The notes under the pieces were generated by a model. That model was given only the letters and a program-made list of their open reading frames with translations. It did not search any database and had not been told where the DNA came from. This document shows positions 34,436-45,896 of a DNA stretch of 64,000 nucleotides, piece after piece; position 1 is the first letter of the stretch; the number at the start of each line of letters is the position of its first letter. A program made the translations under genes and the position numbers. The DNA is taken from NCBI GenBank assembly GCA_013368315.1, contig JAACJM010000100.1, positions 1 through 64,000 of the forward strand, given 5' to 3'. The stretch comes from Tetrapyrgos nigripes. Taxonomy: Eukaryota; Basidiomycota; Agaricomycetes; Agaricales; Campanellaceae.

Positions 34436-34876
34436 TTTCGCCGGAGCTCGGCAAGCTAGTTTTCCAGTGCTCCGCCCATTGTTTGCGAAGTCGCCTGTCC
34501 ACATCTCCCTGACTCGGCCAGTATTTGTCCCATTCAATGGTGTAGTTTGTAATATCCCACCTGGGATCATTCCAGTCTAGATTTCCCCACTCTGTCGTGT
34601 TGGTTGCCGTACCCCAGCCCCCTCCATTGTCGGTCGCATCATACTGTATGGTGCTGTGTGCACCCCATATACTGCCGTCTCCCCATCCCAAGTTCCCTTT
34701 GTGCTCTGCTCGTAGGGATGTCCACTGAACGACACATCTGGCTCGATGTCCTCTGCCCAATCTACATCATCCTGGTTCATCCTCTCCTCCCCACGTGCAG
34801 CGTTGACATCCGTTGTGAGGTCCTGCATGCTGTTTTGAGTCGACATTGACGTCCTGACTGTTTTCTGTAAGTGCAC
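34425..34876 (-). pseudogene. Extra Trp-rich ORF downstream of gypsy integrase
   Basis: Between the end of integrase (35214) and the 3' LTR there is protein-like minus-strand sequence. It begins near MSTQNSMQDLTTDVNAARGE and continues through an acidic DDVDWAEDIEPDVSF. After a change of frame near 34710-34740 it becomes Trp/Asn/Asp-rich (TEWGNLDWNDPRWDITNY) and ends GESSS at 34425. No transmembrane helix or signal peptide is visible, so it is not an obvious envelope-like protein. Chromoviruses normally stop after the chromodomain. Function unknown. Confidence 0.4.
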
Positions 34877-35213
34877 CGTCCCCTGTTGGTTGGGTGTGCG
34901 GTGTGAGCGATAGTGTCGGTGGAGGAAATGGTGGACATTGTTATGACGAGAGTGTGGGTGATTACTGTTGGACTGGTAGTGGTGGATGATGTTCTGTCAT
35001 TCTTCGTTGTGGAGAGCGGTCTTTTATAGTTGTTTGTCTGTATGGAGTGAATGTTGAATGGACGGTCAAGATATTCCCGAAGATGGGTTTTGACAGTAGA
35101 CGCCGTTAACGAGGGAATGCGATCGATGAGTGATGATAAAAGTCCGAGTTCAATTGCCGAGTGGGGTGTGAAGGAGGGCATAGAATACCCACGGTCTGTA
35201 ACAATGTTTCTCC

Positions 35214-36815
35214 TCAGAGTTGTGCTTTCGCTTGAAGCACACGGGTACTTCGCCATATGTCTTCCATGGCAATCCCTAGTGAACGCACTGTTGTTCCGGG
35301 GCGTATCAGGTTTTTGGGTCGATACGCATTTGGATGCTGTTGATGGAAGGTTTCGATCATCTCCTTCACCTTCGTCAATCCTGACGCCGGTTCCCATGAA
35401 TTCTCTGAGTCAGCGTAATCCAACCATTTGACAAGGTATTGTACTCCCCGGTGGTTTCTCGTTGGTTTTGAATCTAAAATTGCTTCCACATCATATTCGT
35501 TGTCTTCAGGAAGTAACTCAGCCAGCTCTCCCGTGTAGTTCACTCCATGGGCTTCGGTTTCTTTGTACGGTGATAGGAGTGAAGCGTGGAACACTGGATG
35601 AATGCGCCAACTATTCGGTAATTTAAGTCGGTAGTTGACTTCACTGATAACGTCAGTGATTTCGAAAGGTCCGTGGCAACAATTAGCCAACTTAGCTTTT
35701 GGTCTCGTTGTCTTCAAGTTCTTTCCGTCCAACAATACTTTGTCTCCAACTTTAAAGTTCATCCCCTCCTTCGTGTAATCCTTGTTTTGTTCTTTCATCA
35801 GTTCTGCCGCTGTCACCAAACTTGCTTTTAGTTCTTCTCGGAGAGTATCCAAGTTCTGGAGGCGTTCCTCGACCTTTGGTACGTGTGAAGTTGGATTGAT
35901 GGAAGGGAAGAGTCGGGGTAGATATCCATGGAGGAGTTCGAACGGCGATTTCCCGGTTGCTGAATGAATTCGGGTATTGTGACAGAATTCGGCGTAAGGT
36001 AGGTATTTAACCCAATCATCCTGGCGGTAGTTACAGAAGGTTCGAAGGTATTGCTCAAGTTCTTGATTGAACCTTTCTGTCTCTCCATCTGTTTGCGGAT
36101 GATAAGCTGTACTGAGTGCCGAAGTGATACCTAACTTAGCGTAAATTCCCTTCATTACTTGGCTTGCGAATTGAGGTCCACGGTCAGATATCATTTTGTC
36201 CCAGAGGCCGTATCTTCGCCAAGTGTTGTTGAACAGTAGGTCAATTGTTCCGTCGCTATCGATATCTTTTCTGCACAGAGAGATGACAACTGTTTTTGTT
36301 GAACGGTCGACTGTGACGTGAATTGCATTGAAGCTGTCACATTCTGGCAGATCTGTGATGAAGTCGGTTGTGATGGTGCCAAAGGGTCGTTCCGGTATTT
36401 CGTTCGGAATTAACGGTACATGTGCCAGATGGTTATTTGCCTTGGTTAACTGACAAGTAGCACATCCTTCAACATAGTTACGAATGAATACTGACATACC
36501 AGGCCACCAGAACTCTCTACTGACGAGTTCATATGTTTTGAATCGTCCCGGATGTCCTGCAGTAAGGCTGTCGTGATGCATTTTAACGATGTCCCATCTG
36601 AGTTGTTGGTCGTTCGGGATGTAGATCTTCCCTCTGAACAAGACAACTCCGTCTTCGTAATTCCATTCCTGTAGATTTTTTGCCAACATGCGTGGTCCGT
36701 TGTTAAGAATGGTTTGTAACGCACTCACGACTTCGGCATCCTTCTTCGGACATTCCTTAATCCGCCTCTTCAATTCTATATCTCCTATTGCGGTTACCGT
36801 TCCTGGCCTCGTTGC
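35214..36815 (-). pseudogene. Gypsy integrase with C-terminal chromodomain
   Basis: An open frame of 519 codons after the TGA at 36816. The N-terminal zinc-binding module shows HHDSLTAGHPGRFKT then CATCQ. The core carries the three acidic residues in TTDFITDLP, SDRGPQFAS and the TDGETERFNQELEQ block. A GPY-like region (CHGPFEITDV, WRIHPVFHASLLSPY) follows, then a chromodomain (YDVEAILDSK...YLVKWLDY...NSWEP). All active-site residues appear present. Integrase inserts the cDNA; the chromodomain can guide it to methylated histone H3. It is cut off from the upstream polyprotein by a stop where Arg would fit. Confidence 0.9.
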
Positions 36816-38477
36816 TCAGATCCTGAAGAACCTGGGGTCAAGCAAGACTCTGTCTTTGTTGTCGTTTTCGACCCCCTCTTTATGATCTGATCTTCGAGAG
36901 AGCGGGTCACTTCGGTTTAAGTTCCCGGGTTTGTGCGTGAGTGTAAAGTCGAATCTGGTCAGAAACAGGGCCATTCTTGCTTGTCGTCGGCTAAGTTTCT
37001 GGGCGGTGGTGAAGTATCTTAGGTTATCATGATCGGTCAAGATTTCGATGGTATGTGGTCCACCTTTGAGGTAGTGTCGCCAGGCTTCAAGTCCGCGTAT
37101 GATCGCTAGCAGTTCTTTGTCGTGAATGTCGTAATTCCGTTTGGTTTCGGATAATGCTTTTGACAGGTAGGCTACTGGATGCCATTTGCCATCCGATCCT
37201 TGTTGTTGCAGGATACCTCCTGTAGCGTAATCTGACGCATCCACTTCTACTCGGTATGGTTTAGAGTGATCAGGCATGAGAAGGACTGGTGAAGTTGTAA
37301 GCGTATCTTTGAGTGCTTGGAAAGCCATTTGAGCTTCCTCAGACCATTCCCATGGATGCTCCTTTTTCGTGAGATCGAACAGTGGTCGTGCAATTTTTGA
37401 GAAATCGCGTATGAAACGACGGTAAAAGTTTCTGAAGCCGAGGAATGATTGTACGTCTTTGACGTTGTGTGGGACTGGCCATTTAGTTACGCCCTTGACT
37501 TTGACTGGGTCCATCGCCAATGTGTTATGTGACACGATGAGGCCGAGGAATTCCACTGAATCGGTTTCGAAAGTGCATTTTTCCGGTTTAGCATATAAGT
37601 CGTTATCATGGAGCCATGCCAATACTTGTTTCACCATGTATCGATGTTCTTCTAGTGATTCCGTGAATATGAGAATATCGTCCATATAGATTACGACTTT
37701 TCCGGAGTTGATCAGGTCCTTGAATAGAGTGTTCATCATCGCTTGGAATGTAGCTGGGGAGTTCATAAGACCAAAAAACATCACCGTTGGTTCAAAGAGG
37801 CCACGGTTGGTTTTAAACGCCGCTTTCCATTCATCTCCCTTCTTGATGCGTACATTGTTATATCCCCATCTAAGGTCGACTTTGGAAAATATTCGTGCCC
37901 CTTTGAGTTTGTCTACGAGTTCCGATATAAGCGGCAAGGGGTATTCGTTTTTGACGGTCCCTTTGTTTAGGGCACGATAGTCCTGTACTGGTCGTAGTTT
38001 TCCGTCTTTCTTTTTTACAAAGAAGAAGGGACTTGCCATAGGAGACTTCGACGGTCTTATATACCCTTTCTCTAAGTTCTCCTTGATGAATTCATTGAGC
38101 TCCTTTTGTTCATTTGGGGATAACGGGTATGTTTTGCAAGGGCGCAGTTCAAAGTCCGGTTTTAACTCGCCACGTTTCGGTAATCGTTCTGAGGTTTGTT
38201 TGTCAAAGACTCGTAGGAACTGATGATATTGCGAAGGAATCTTATCTTTAAGAGGTACATTGACCTGAACGTTCTGGGCTGCCTCTGCGAGTTCTTGTGC
38301 TTTTGTGAAACCCGCGCGGATGTTCAGGTTTGGTGTCCCTGGCGCCTCTTCATCCATTCTTTCCTCTCTCCCCAACAATTCTTCCATTACGTCCTGTTCC
38401 CATCGTTCTGGGATCATATCTCTTCCGTAGTCATCTTCAGTAAAGATTGCCGTTTCTTCCGAACTTCGGTGGGAGGA
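36816..38477 (-). pseudogene. Gypsy reverse transcriptase / RNase H
   Basis: Open from just after the TGA at 38478 (preceding ...RRIPI) to the TGA at 36816. Reverse-transcriptase blocks are LRPVQDYRALN, FSKVDLRWGYNNVRI, FGLMNSPATFQ, and VVIYMDDILIF with the catalytic YMDD, then FLGLIVS. RNase H shows VDASDYATGGIL, KELLAI and LTDHDNLRY, with the last part RRQARMALFLTRFDF and NRSDPLSR. The enzyme copies element RNA into DNA. Catalytic motifs are intact and the only breaks are the boundary stops. Confidence 0.9.
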
Positions 38478-39198
38478 TCAAATAGGAATTCGACGACGTC
38501 GCCCTGCAATTTTTGGTTGGGCAACTGGTTTGAATCGTCCAACTGGTTCTAACCATCTGACTTGGTAATCCTTGTGGTGGGTTCTTGGATCGACGACTGT
38601 GGGTTTCAAGGATTTAGTTTTCAAATGGAGAATGGGAGGTTTTGCCATGATGCATGTTTCTGGGCATCTAGTCATGTCTACCCGTGAGTCCGACCAGTCT
38701 ATATCTGGATTATGCTCTTCCAACCATTTGGTACTGAGGATTATATCATGATCCCCGATGTCCGTTACATAGAATTTGGCCTGTTCTTCATGATACACCT
38801 CGCCGTCTCGGGAATAGATACGAAGATTTTGGATAGTGTATTCTCGTACCCATCCCATGGCGTTTTCAGAGCCGTCGACGTTTCGAACTGGGAACGGGTT
38901 CTTGATAGGAAGGAGGGTAAGTTGATTTTTTTTGTGCGAATTGACCATTGATGATTATGCCTTCTGCACCGCTGTCTATTAGAGCGTTTGCGTTGATTTT
39001 TCTGCCAGTAACTTTGCCGATTAGTTCAGTTTTGAGTGTGATTGATGGTATCTGTCTGTTACGAGTGATTGCTGACATTCTTATTTCTGAAGGAAAGACT
39101 CGCTCACTAGAGGGGTATAACACACTATATCGATTGTTCTTTAACTGTCCGGTGTACTGTTCTACTCCTACTGACGACGTAGCAGAGGAGTGATTCAA
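38478..39198 (-). pseudogene. Gypsy aspartic protease region
   Basis: Shows NANALIDSGAEGIIINGQ, the D-S/T-G active site of retroviral-type aspartic proteases. The frame then changes in a run of eight A (minus strand, about 38930), after which NQLTLLPIKNPFPVRNVDG and GDHDIILSTKWLEEHNPDID follow in another frame. The region ends in RRRRIPI at a TGA (38478). The protease releases the mature gag and pol proteins. The slip could be a real mutation or a homopolymer read error. It overlaps the end of gag by a few bases in a different frame. Confidence 0.85.
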
Positions 39199-40556
39199 AA
39201 ATCCAATTTAGACATGATGTCTTTTAAATAGACGGTTGCTTGTTCCTTTTCTTCTCCTTCCAATCCTTTAACCTTGTTAACCATGTCGGAGATTTCCTTG
39301 ATCGTGTTTCGAGATGAAGATGCTTGAGCTACCGTTACCGGCAGTGAAGATGTGGTTTCGGCTGTTCGAACAGCACAAGAGGGGAAGGTTCGGGAAGTGG
39401 TTTGAGATGACGTTCTCGGGTATGTCGGACATTCGTTGCTCATGTGTCCGGTTTGTCTACACGCAAAGCATGCTCCTAATTTTCGAAGTCGGTCCCTTTC
39501 GTCAGGTGTCAGCTTAGGCAGTGGATTAAAAGACGAGTTAGCACCTGGTCCCATATTCATAAGTGCATTGACGCTTGCTACCGTTCTTCCCTGAGACAGA
39601 CCTGGACTACTCTTCAACGTTGAAGTAGTTTTCCAGCGTCCTTGTCTTTCTCGTTCCTTCAGCCACTCTAAGTGAAGCTCCACAGCTCTTTCCTTGTACT
39701 CCTCGAAGTCATCCCACTTCGGATACGTTCTTCCAACTGCTTCTCAGAGTTTGGGTGGTAACCCATCCTGATAGAATTCCAACAACGCCGCGTCTCCGAA
39801 CTCGGATTCTTCTCCGTATGTATCGAAGATGCTGTTGTAGCTGCTAATATCCGTCCCCTTCATTCTAGCAAACTTGATCTTCGTCCTCGCCACATCTTCC
39901 GAGGCAAGAGCTTTGAAGTCCTTTTTGAATCTATCCCGTATCTGTTTCAAAGTTATCCATCTCCATTCACCTGGTGTACTCGCCAAGTTCTCATCCTCCT
40001 CATCTGCATCTCGTTCTATCAATCTTTGCGTTGCCCAATCTCCTCCTTTTTCTCCCGTGAAGAATGACAGGAATAGTGAAACTTGACTTTCCTCGGTTGG
40101 GTACTTTCCTTTATTCATGCGTAGATAGTTATTGAACAGGGCCAGCCATCGTTTTGCCTCGCTACGTTCTCCATTGAAGGCGTCTGGTTTTCTTCCTCGT
40201 TCGGAAGTACCATTCGACCCGATAGGAGGTGTATCAGCCATGACTGAGTCGTTTGGGTCTGATGGATCTGGGGAAGGAGGTGTAGGAGGACGACGAGGGG
40301 CTACGGATGGTCCTTCGGCGGATGGAATGGTGGGCAAAGAAGGTGGGGGAGTGGGATCGTTTGGTTCTGATGGGTTATTGGAAGGGGTTTCTGGTACTGG
40401 GTCGGGTTCGGAAGGTTGGTTGGTAGGTGTAGAGGTCCCTTGGCGTGATTCGGTTTTAGGTTTTCGGTGTGCTTTTTGGATTGTTATAACGTGTAACCAG
40501 CTCAGGATTTCGATGTTAGTAAGTCGTTGAGTGTTGTATCTATGCACGGAACCCAA
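39195..40556 (-). pseudogene. Gypsy gag (capsid-nucleocapsid)
   Basis: Pro/Ser-rich N-terminus (PSEPNDPTPPPSLPTIPSAE), then a capsid-like core (FNGERSEAKRWLALFNNYL, ITLKQIRDRFKKDF, FYQDGLPPKL). A TGA at 39744-39746 interrupts it. The frame then resumes to a CCHC zinc knuckle (CFACRQTGHMSNEC) and ends near 39195 with a TGA. The stop lies where Arg would fit (KL-EAV). The exact start is unclear because the open frame begins without an ATG at 40556, and protein-like sequence continues upstream (40686-40889). Gag packages the element RNA. Confidence 0.85.
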
Positions 40557-41130
40557 GGATCGTCGCCGTTTTCAGGTATATAGCAGGCGTCTTGGTTTGA
40601 TGCGGGATGGAATACGTGTGGTCGGTTGGCACAATGGAGGTTCGGATCTGCAGATGCGGATCGTCGCTCGGTCATACACTGATTTTTACGAAAGGTAGTT
40701 GGGTCCTAGGATAAAGGAGGATGCTAGGCCGTATTCGGGGGAAGGTGATGATGGAGAGTAGTCGACGTGTTCTCTGAGGAATAGAGGTCCTCTAATCTGT
40801 ACCACAGTTTCTCCTGTATTGAAGTCCTCTTTCACTGTTATGTATGAAAATGTCGAGAGGACTACGTCACCTGAGATAAGTTTCCACACCCAACGTCTTG
40901 TGCAAATAAAGTGTCAGTCGAGGCTCCAAGGATCTGCTCGTATTTTCCTTCCGTGAGAGACCGAGTATTCGGAGTGCAAGAGGTAGCGAGGAAGGGGAAA
41001 TGGGATCCGTTCGTAGTCACGAGGGGCTACAGGAGGTTCAATACGAATTCGGGGGCGTGGGGTAGACAGAGTGAAGGATAGGGTGCGATGAGGGAATTTT
41101 GTGAGGTGGGTGTATGGGAGTTCGTTCAAG
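40557..41130 (-). other. Gypsy leader region
   Basis: Between the 5' LTR and gag. A 67-codon frame (40889-40686; EDFNTGETVVQIRGPLFLRE) looks protein-like and may be an upstream part of gag in another frame. Next to the LTR the minus strand reads CTTGAACGAACTCCC, the position of the primer-binding site. I cannot match it to a tRNA. Confidence 0.4.
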
Positions 41131-41645
41131 TGTCAGGGTTGTCGATACACTCGATAACCACCCAAGTCACACAATACGAGAAAGTCGGTTTCAGGAGAAT
41201 AGATTGATGAAAGAGATAAAGAGATAGAGAGGTAGAGAGAAAGTAAGCTGACTAGGCTCTACACTGCGTAGTAAAAGTACGGAGCGGAGACGAAGTGAAC
41301 GAACTAAGGAATGGGTTACAAGGATCACAGGTATATAAGTAAAATATGAACAGATGGGAAAGAGTAAGTAATAATAGACAGTATCATGTGGAGATGTCAA
41401 GGGCGAGAGAATAATGAGTCAAATATGGATAGATGAAGGTACTGGATCATACAGAGTGATTGACAGTGAGAATGTCCATGGAGATAGGAATCGGAGGAGA
41501 TAAGAATGTGAGTCATAGATCCAGAGAGATGGTAACTATAGACGATGATGAGAAATGGTTGATGTTTATGGGGTTAGAGTGGGAAATAGATAGTAAAGGA
41601 AAATGAATAGAAAGGAAATGAATAGGCGGGGAGCGATTTGTGACA
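41131..41645 (-). repeat. Gypsy 5' LTR (515 bp)
   Basis: Begins TGTCAGGGTTGTCGATAC and ends GATTTGTGACA. It is followed by CATTG (41646-41650), the second copy of the target duplication. Promoter elements should lie within it but are not distinguishable by eye. Confidence 0.95.
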
Positions 41646-42334
41646 CATTGTATGAAGGAGTGGAGTAGGGAAACAGGGTTTGCAACATGTTGTGGTGAAA
41701 GGAGGATGTCTGAGCCCCGATAGAAATGGTCACCTTTATGGTAAGGCAGGTGATACTGCACACGATGATGACAGAATGAGAGGGAGGAACATTTGACAAG
41801 CTTTTGGTAACCTAGTCTTGATTTGGAGCATTTGGAGTTGGAGACGACCAATTCCTCAGTGTGATGGCAGCCATAGAACATACAGGAAAGAATTGTGATG
41901 AAGAGAAGGTTGTCGTAAGTAGGGTCCTTCAAGTACCAGTCATAAAAGGCTTGTAGGTGGGCAAGGCATAGAGGAAGTTGTTGTTTTCCTGGGTCAGCAC
42001 AGATCTTTTTGGACCCTGAAATAGTTGCTTGTACTAGAGGGTCTGAACGATTCTTGGCAAAGTTGGGATAGATATCATGGAGGAAGTGATGAGTGCCTGT
42101 CAGGTACTTGGGACCTGAGGTGACAAATTGGGATGTGTAAGTGATATAATGGGTGAGGGTTTGGGGAGTGGGTTTGAGAGATATGCTATGGTCAATACAG
42201 AAGGTGACGTAATCTCTAGCTCAGAGTGGTGGCTTCTATAGCATTGGCAGCGAGAAATTCAACTCTCTCATCAATAGATTTGAGAGACTGAATGGGCTGG
42301 GGGATACAAGGCTTACTGTGTCCCCTGAGATGCT
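41646..42334 (-). pseudogene. Tyrosine recombinase, N-terminal part (DIRS-like)
   Basis: The minus strand reads PKYLTGTHHFLHDIYPNFAK, LVQATISGSKKI, DNLLFITILSCMFYGCHH, YHLPYHKGDHFYRGSDIL and then NPVSLLHSFIQC at the gypsy junction. These blocks match the core-binding and early catalytic region of Agaricomycete DIRS recombinases (family knowledge). At the first catalytic Arg box, family members usually have CHRSGEL, but here it reads CHHTEEL, so that Arg is probably lost as well. An in-frame TGA also appears near the start (~42226). The protein continues at 33892. Confidence 0.75.
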
Positions 42335-43772
42335 TTAAAAGCACCTGTTCCAGCGCACCGGCAAGAGATCCCTTGGGGAATCGAAGAGGTGGACATGGTA
42401 GCTTGGGAATTGGTGATGAAAGTCATCAAAGAGAAGCCGGGAAAGTAGGTCAGTGCATATGTTCTCTTTACCCAGAATATGATGGACATGCATGTCTATC
42501 CCAGACTGAATGACTAGTCCTGCTATGGCGAGAAGCACACAGGTGTGCATGTGATTTCTTGTATGGAGTGAGTTGAAGGTGTCAACAGAATTCAGGCTGT
42601 CTGACCAAATGAGGATTTTCTTTGGAGGAGAGGGGAGAGACACAGCATATTGGATGGCAGATAGTATAGCAATGAGTTCGAGGAAGAATATGTCGATGGA
42701 GATAGATGGATGCGGAGGTTGTAGTGGGTACATGAACCCTGAGCTGGTGAAGATGAAGGCAAGGCCTTTTGTCAGACTAGCATCTGTCCAGAAAACCATG
42801 TCAGCATCATGATCCTTCCAGTGTCTGTTGTCAACAAATCTGATCCCAATAGATGAGGGAAGAATAGAACGTAACCATTCTAAATCATGTCTGACAGCGG
42901 CATTGATGAAGATTCTGGCATTCATGTGTGATTTTCCACTGATTTTCTGGTAGAATTTGGATAGGGCAGGACGACCCCAGGGCAGAACGTTGAAAGCCCA
43001 GTTAATGTGACCACCCAGTCATAACCAGGAATGTAGAGGAGGCTTGTGACTGGGGATATCGAGAAAGGAGGAAATTTGATTGATGAGTTTGGTGATAGAT
43101 GGAAGTGGTAGAGACATTGACCCCACCTGGTTATCGAGCCAGAAGCCAATGATCTTGAGACTCTTGCTATGCTCCTGTTTTTGAGTCTTCAAATGGACAA
43201 CCGAGCTGCTCCCAAAGAATAAGGAGTTGGACTTGTTTACCCGATCTGCACATTCCTCAAAAGAAGATAAGATTATCAGCGAAATCCCAGCCAAAGAAAT
43301 CATCCATGTATCCATGTAGTCCATCTATTTTCAGTTTCCTGACCACTATCCAACAGATGAGACTCAAAAGGGCACACCATAATCTAGGGGAGGAACGACC
43401 CCTGAAGACTAAGTGGTGGATGATATGGTAAAGACTGTTGACAAAAATGACCTGCTGTAATTGGAAGATAGGATGGACATGGAGAGTGGGAAATGCACCT
43501 TTAATGTCACTTTTGAATAGTACTTTCCTTTTTCCAGGAAAGTTTTGTTCAGATTGACGAAGAACTTCACCAAAAGATCACATTCCATTGTAGGAAACCT
43601 TCACTTCTTCTCTAGGAATGCCATCATTGATCCCTGAGCCTGTGAGATTGGTAATGACTCTAGGTTTTAACTTTTCTCTACCCTGCCATACAACAAACAT
43701 TGGTGAACTCTTCATCCCAGGAACAACCAAATAGAGGAGGAGACCACTGTCCTTCAGCCATCTCTTTGTCAC
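42335..43772 (-). pseudogene. DIRS-like reverse transcriptase / RNase H
   Basis: The frame changes several times. Recognisable in order: LKPRVITNLTGSGINDGIPR (RT motif), LHGYMDDFFGWDFADNL (catalytic YMDD), then RLGGHINWAFNVLP-type sequence across a break and KSHMNARIFINAAVRHDLEW. The RNase H follows (MVFWTDASLTKGLAF, IDIFFLELIAILSAIQYA, ILIWSDSLNSVDTF, HHILGKENICTDLLSRL). The DIRS arrangement of RT then RNase H without integrase is clear. In-frame stops and shifts around 43250-43560 show inactivity. The last 196 codons are open. Confidence 0.8.
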
Positions 43773-43854
43773 GGTACACTTGAATGGTGGCCAGGTCAGG
43801 TTCTTCCATGGGATAATTGTCTACCATATCTTTGAGACTGTTCTCCCATTCCCC

Positions 43855-43992
43855 TGAATGACAAGGCCAAAATCTGAATTCCAAAGAGTCCAGAATGGAG
43901 TCTATGAATGGTCAATTGGGATCTGAATGACAAGGCCAAAATCCAAATTCCAAAGAGTCCAGAACGGAGTCTACAAATGGTCAATTGGGATG
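43855..43992. repeat. 69-bp tandem duplication in the DIRS relic
   Basis: Two copies of a 69-bp unit (TGAATGACAAGGCCAAAATC ... TCAATTGGGAT) lie back to back. 69 is a multiple of three, so the duplication keeps frame. It is probably a replication slip in the relic. Confidence 0.85.
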
Positions 43993-44269
43993 GTCATAAA
44001 GAAGATTGTGCAAGCGAGGGATGTTATAGGGGGTGTCAACCCAGATGAAATCTTTTTGGACTTGTAGAGTGCGAAGGACTTCTGGGTCATTAAGGAGTTT
44101 ATCGGGAGGTCTGGGAAGTGGGAGAGCTATTTCTGAATATAGAATGGAAGGGGAGATCGTTTCTTGAGATGAGTCTGACCAGATGAAACCACGTTTGAAA
44201 TGGGGTTTGAAGAAGTCAGATCTGGCTTTATGTTTGGAAGAGGAGGTTGGGAAAGGAATGAGGTGTCTA

Positions 44270-45509
44270 GGCCCTGCTAGGGCCTGGTTGATGCGGTTGT
44301 CTATTTCGAGAATCTTGTTCCTGTCTTGATTTGAACTCAGCAGAGCAGGCTGAGTTGTCCTTGGCTCTGTGACTTCCATAACAGACACTACAGATGCTGT
44401 GATGACACCCAAACACACAAGGAGTCAACTCACACCTCCTGTCATTCCAATTGAGGCAGACGGACGCTGTACCATAATTAGTCTGTTTACTAGAAGGTTT
44501 CTGAGTGTCATTTGATAACTCAGAAGCAGGACGTTTGGGAGTGCTGTTAGATAACTCAGAACCCTTTGTGATTTCTGAGAGGAGAATGTCCAAATGAATC
44601 GATGACAAAAGGTCCAGTCTGAACGGGGATTTGGAATATCTCTCTTAAAGATGATGATCCACTCAGATCACAATGTTGGGATTAGTTGGGAAGGTTTGGA
44701 ATTTGTCAATGATGAAGGTTAAATAATCACTAAGTTCTTCAGCTCTGTGGAGAAATAACTTCTGTACCCCTGCAGCCCAACAGTCAAGAGTCTTGTCCAT
44801 TCATGTTCCCACTTGATAGGTTTCTTTGTCAACAAGTGATCCTTTCGAATGATGGCAAAACCTCCTGCAAAATCCTTCATGTCAGTGTAGTGGTCATATC
44901 CAGGTTGCATTGAAGCGAAGAGCTTCTTGAAATCAACCATGTGGTCCTTGAGAATCTCTTTCTAAATGGCTCACAGAATTGGATCTTTGAGATGAGATTG
45001 TTGGAGCATCGAAATGAAATTTTCGATGAAAGGTTCCTTTGTGTAAACCTGTCTGAGTCTCCAGGTTTCATCAATGATTGGGTCACCACTTGATTGAGCG
45101 AGAGCAGCAATATGGGGAGCAGCTGCAAGAGTGGCTGCAGAGATTCTGCCACTGGTGGTGTGGGGAGAAGGATGTGCAGGAGCTGGGATAGATTGAATTG
45201 TGTCAGGAATAAACTGTTCTGGGCTGATAGGGACTGGAGCATTCATTGGACATTGCTGAGAGACCTGACTGGCTTCGATAAAAGCATGCCTGAGGTGATC
45301 TGCATCAGTATTGCCATTGTCTCCTCTGTTCTTGGGTTCTGGGGACCTTCCTCCACTGGAATCAGACCCATCTGGATCTCCTGCAGCTTCCCATTCTTTG
45401 ATCTGCTGCAAATACCAATCAATTTTGCTGTCTGGTGCACCTGTAGCAGCCATGGGTGGTCCAACTTCTTTGGCGGTGATTTTTCCATGGAAGAATCATG
45501 ATCTGACAT
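44270..45509 (-). pseudogene. DIRS-like gag region
   Basis: N-terminal frame 45453-44971 (APDSKIDWYLQQIKEWEAAG, a disordered Ser/Pro stretch, ETWRLRQVYTKEPF). It continues past stops as MVDFKKLFASMQPGYDHYTD and EHEWTRLLTVGLQGYRSYF. A Cys/His cluster (CLNWNDRRCELTPCVFGCHH, then CSVCYGSHRAKDNSAC) follows. This cluster, normally followed by HRAxxC, is typical of the gag-like protein of DIRS elements. Several stops and a frame change are present. Likely role: RNA/DNA binding during packaging. Confidence 0.7.
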
Positions 45510-45896
45510 TGAAAGAGAGTTTGATGGTGAAGCAGGATGAAAGAAGTGACAAAGGGCAGCTTAAAGAGGTATGAACTAATGAAGTTAAATTAAGTATGGA
45601 ATTAGTACCTAAAACAAGTCAGAATGCGAATATGGTGGAGCTCACCTCAGAAATTTGAGTGGCAGGTGTGAATGTCAGTGAATGAGTCGAGAAAGCCACA
45701 AATTCTGAGGTTGGGGTCAGTCAGGATGATGTCATTGATGATAAAATCAACAAAGCTCACCAAGAAAATTTATCAGTGAGGAGGCAGACAGGCAGGGAAG
45801 AATCCGAGGCAGGGATTCTTCATCTCAGGAACCTTGACTTATCTAGAGGAGTCTCCACTGTAGACCACAGCACTCCAATAGAAAAGATTCTGTTGA
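45510..45896. other. Unassigned stretch
   Basis: Between the DIRS gag relic and the pogo C-terminus. No coding or repeat signal is recognised; terminal repeats of the DIRS element may be hidden here. Confidence 0.3.

Larger units (their letters stand above)
33898..41645 (-). mobile_element. Complete Ty3/gypsy chromovirus (7.7 kb)
   Basis: Two 515-bp LTRs, CATTG duplicated on both sides, a purine tract next to the 3' LTR, and on the minus strand gag, protease, reverse transcriptase/RNase H and integrase with a C-terminal chromodomain, in that order (the gypsy order). The coding region carries three in-frame TGA codons (39744, 38478, 36816) and an apparent slip in an A8 run (~38930), so it is probably not autonomous. 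Chromodomain integrases steer insertion to histone-marked heterochromatin, which fits insertion into an older element. Confidence 0.95.
33613..45509 (-). mobile_element. DIRS-like tyrosine-recombinase retroelement, interrupted
   Basis: On the minus strand the order is a gag-like region (45509 to ~44270), reverse transcriptase/RNase H (~43770 to 42335), then tyrosine recombinase (~42300 to 41646, resuming 33892 to 33613). This is the gene content of the DIRS order of retrotransposons, which integrate with a recombinase and lack DDE integrase and aspartic protease. A complete gypsy element (33898-41645) is inserted in the recombinase. Terminal repeats or internal complementary regions could not be located, so the outer limits are those of the coding sequence. 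Confidence 0.75.

Noticed and set aside
34777..35397. 206-codon minus-strand frame
   Set aside because: Ser/Thr-rich translation overlapping the integrase end in another frame; only its distal part near 34840-34950 might relate to the extra ORF.
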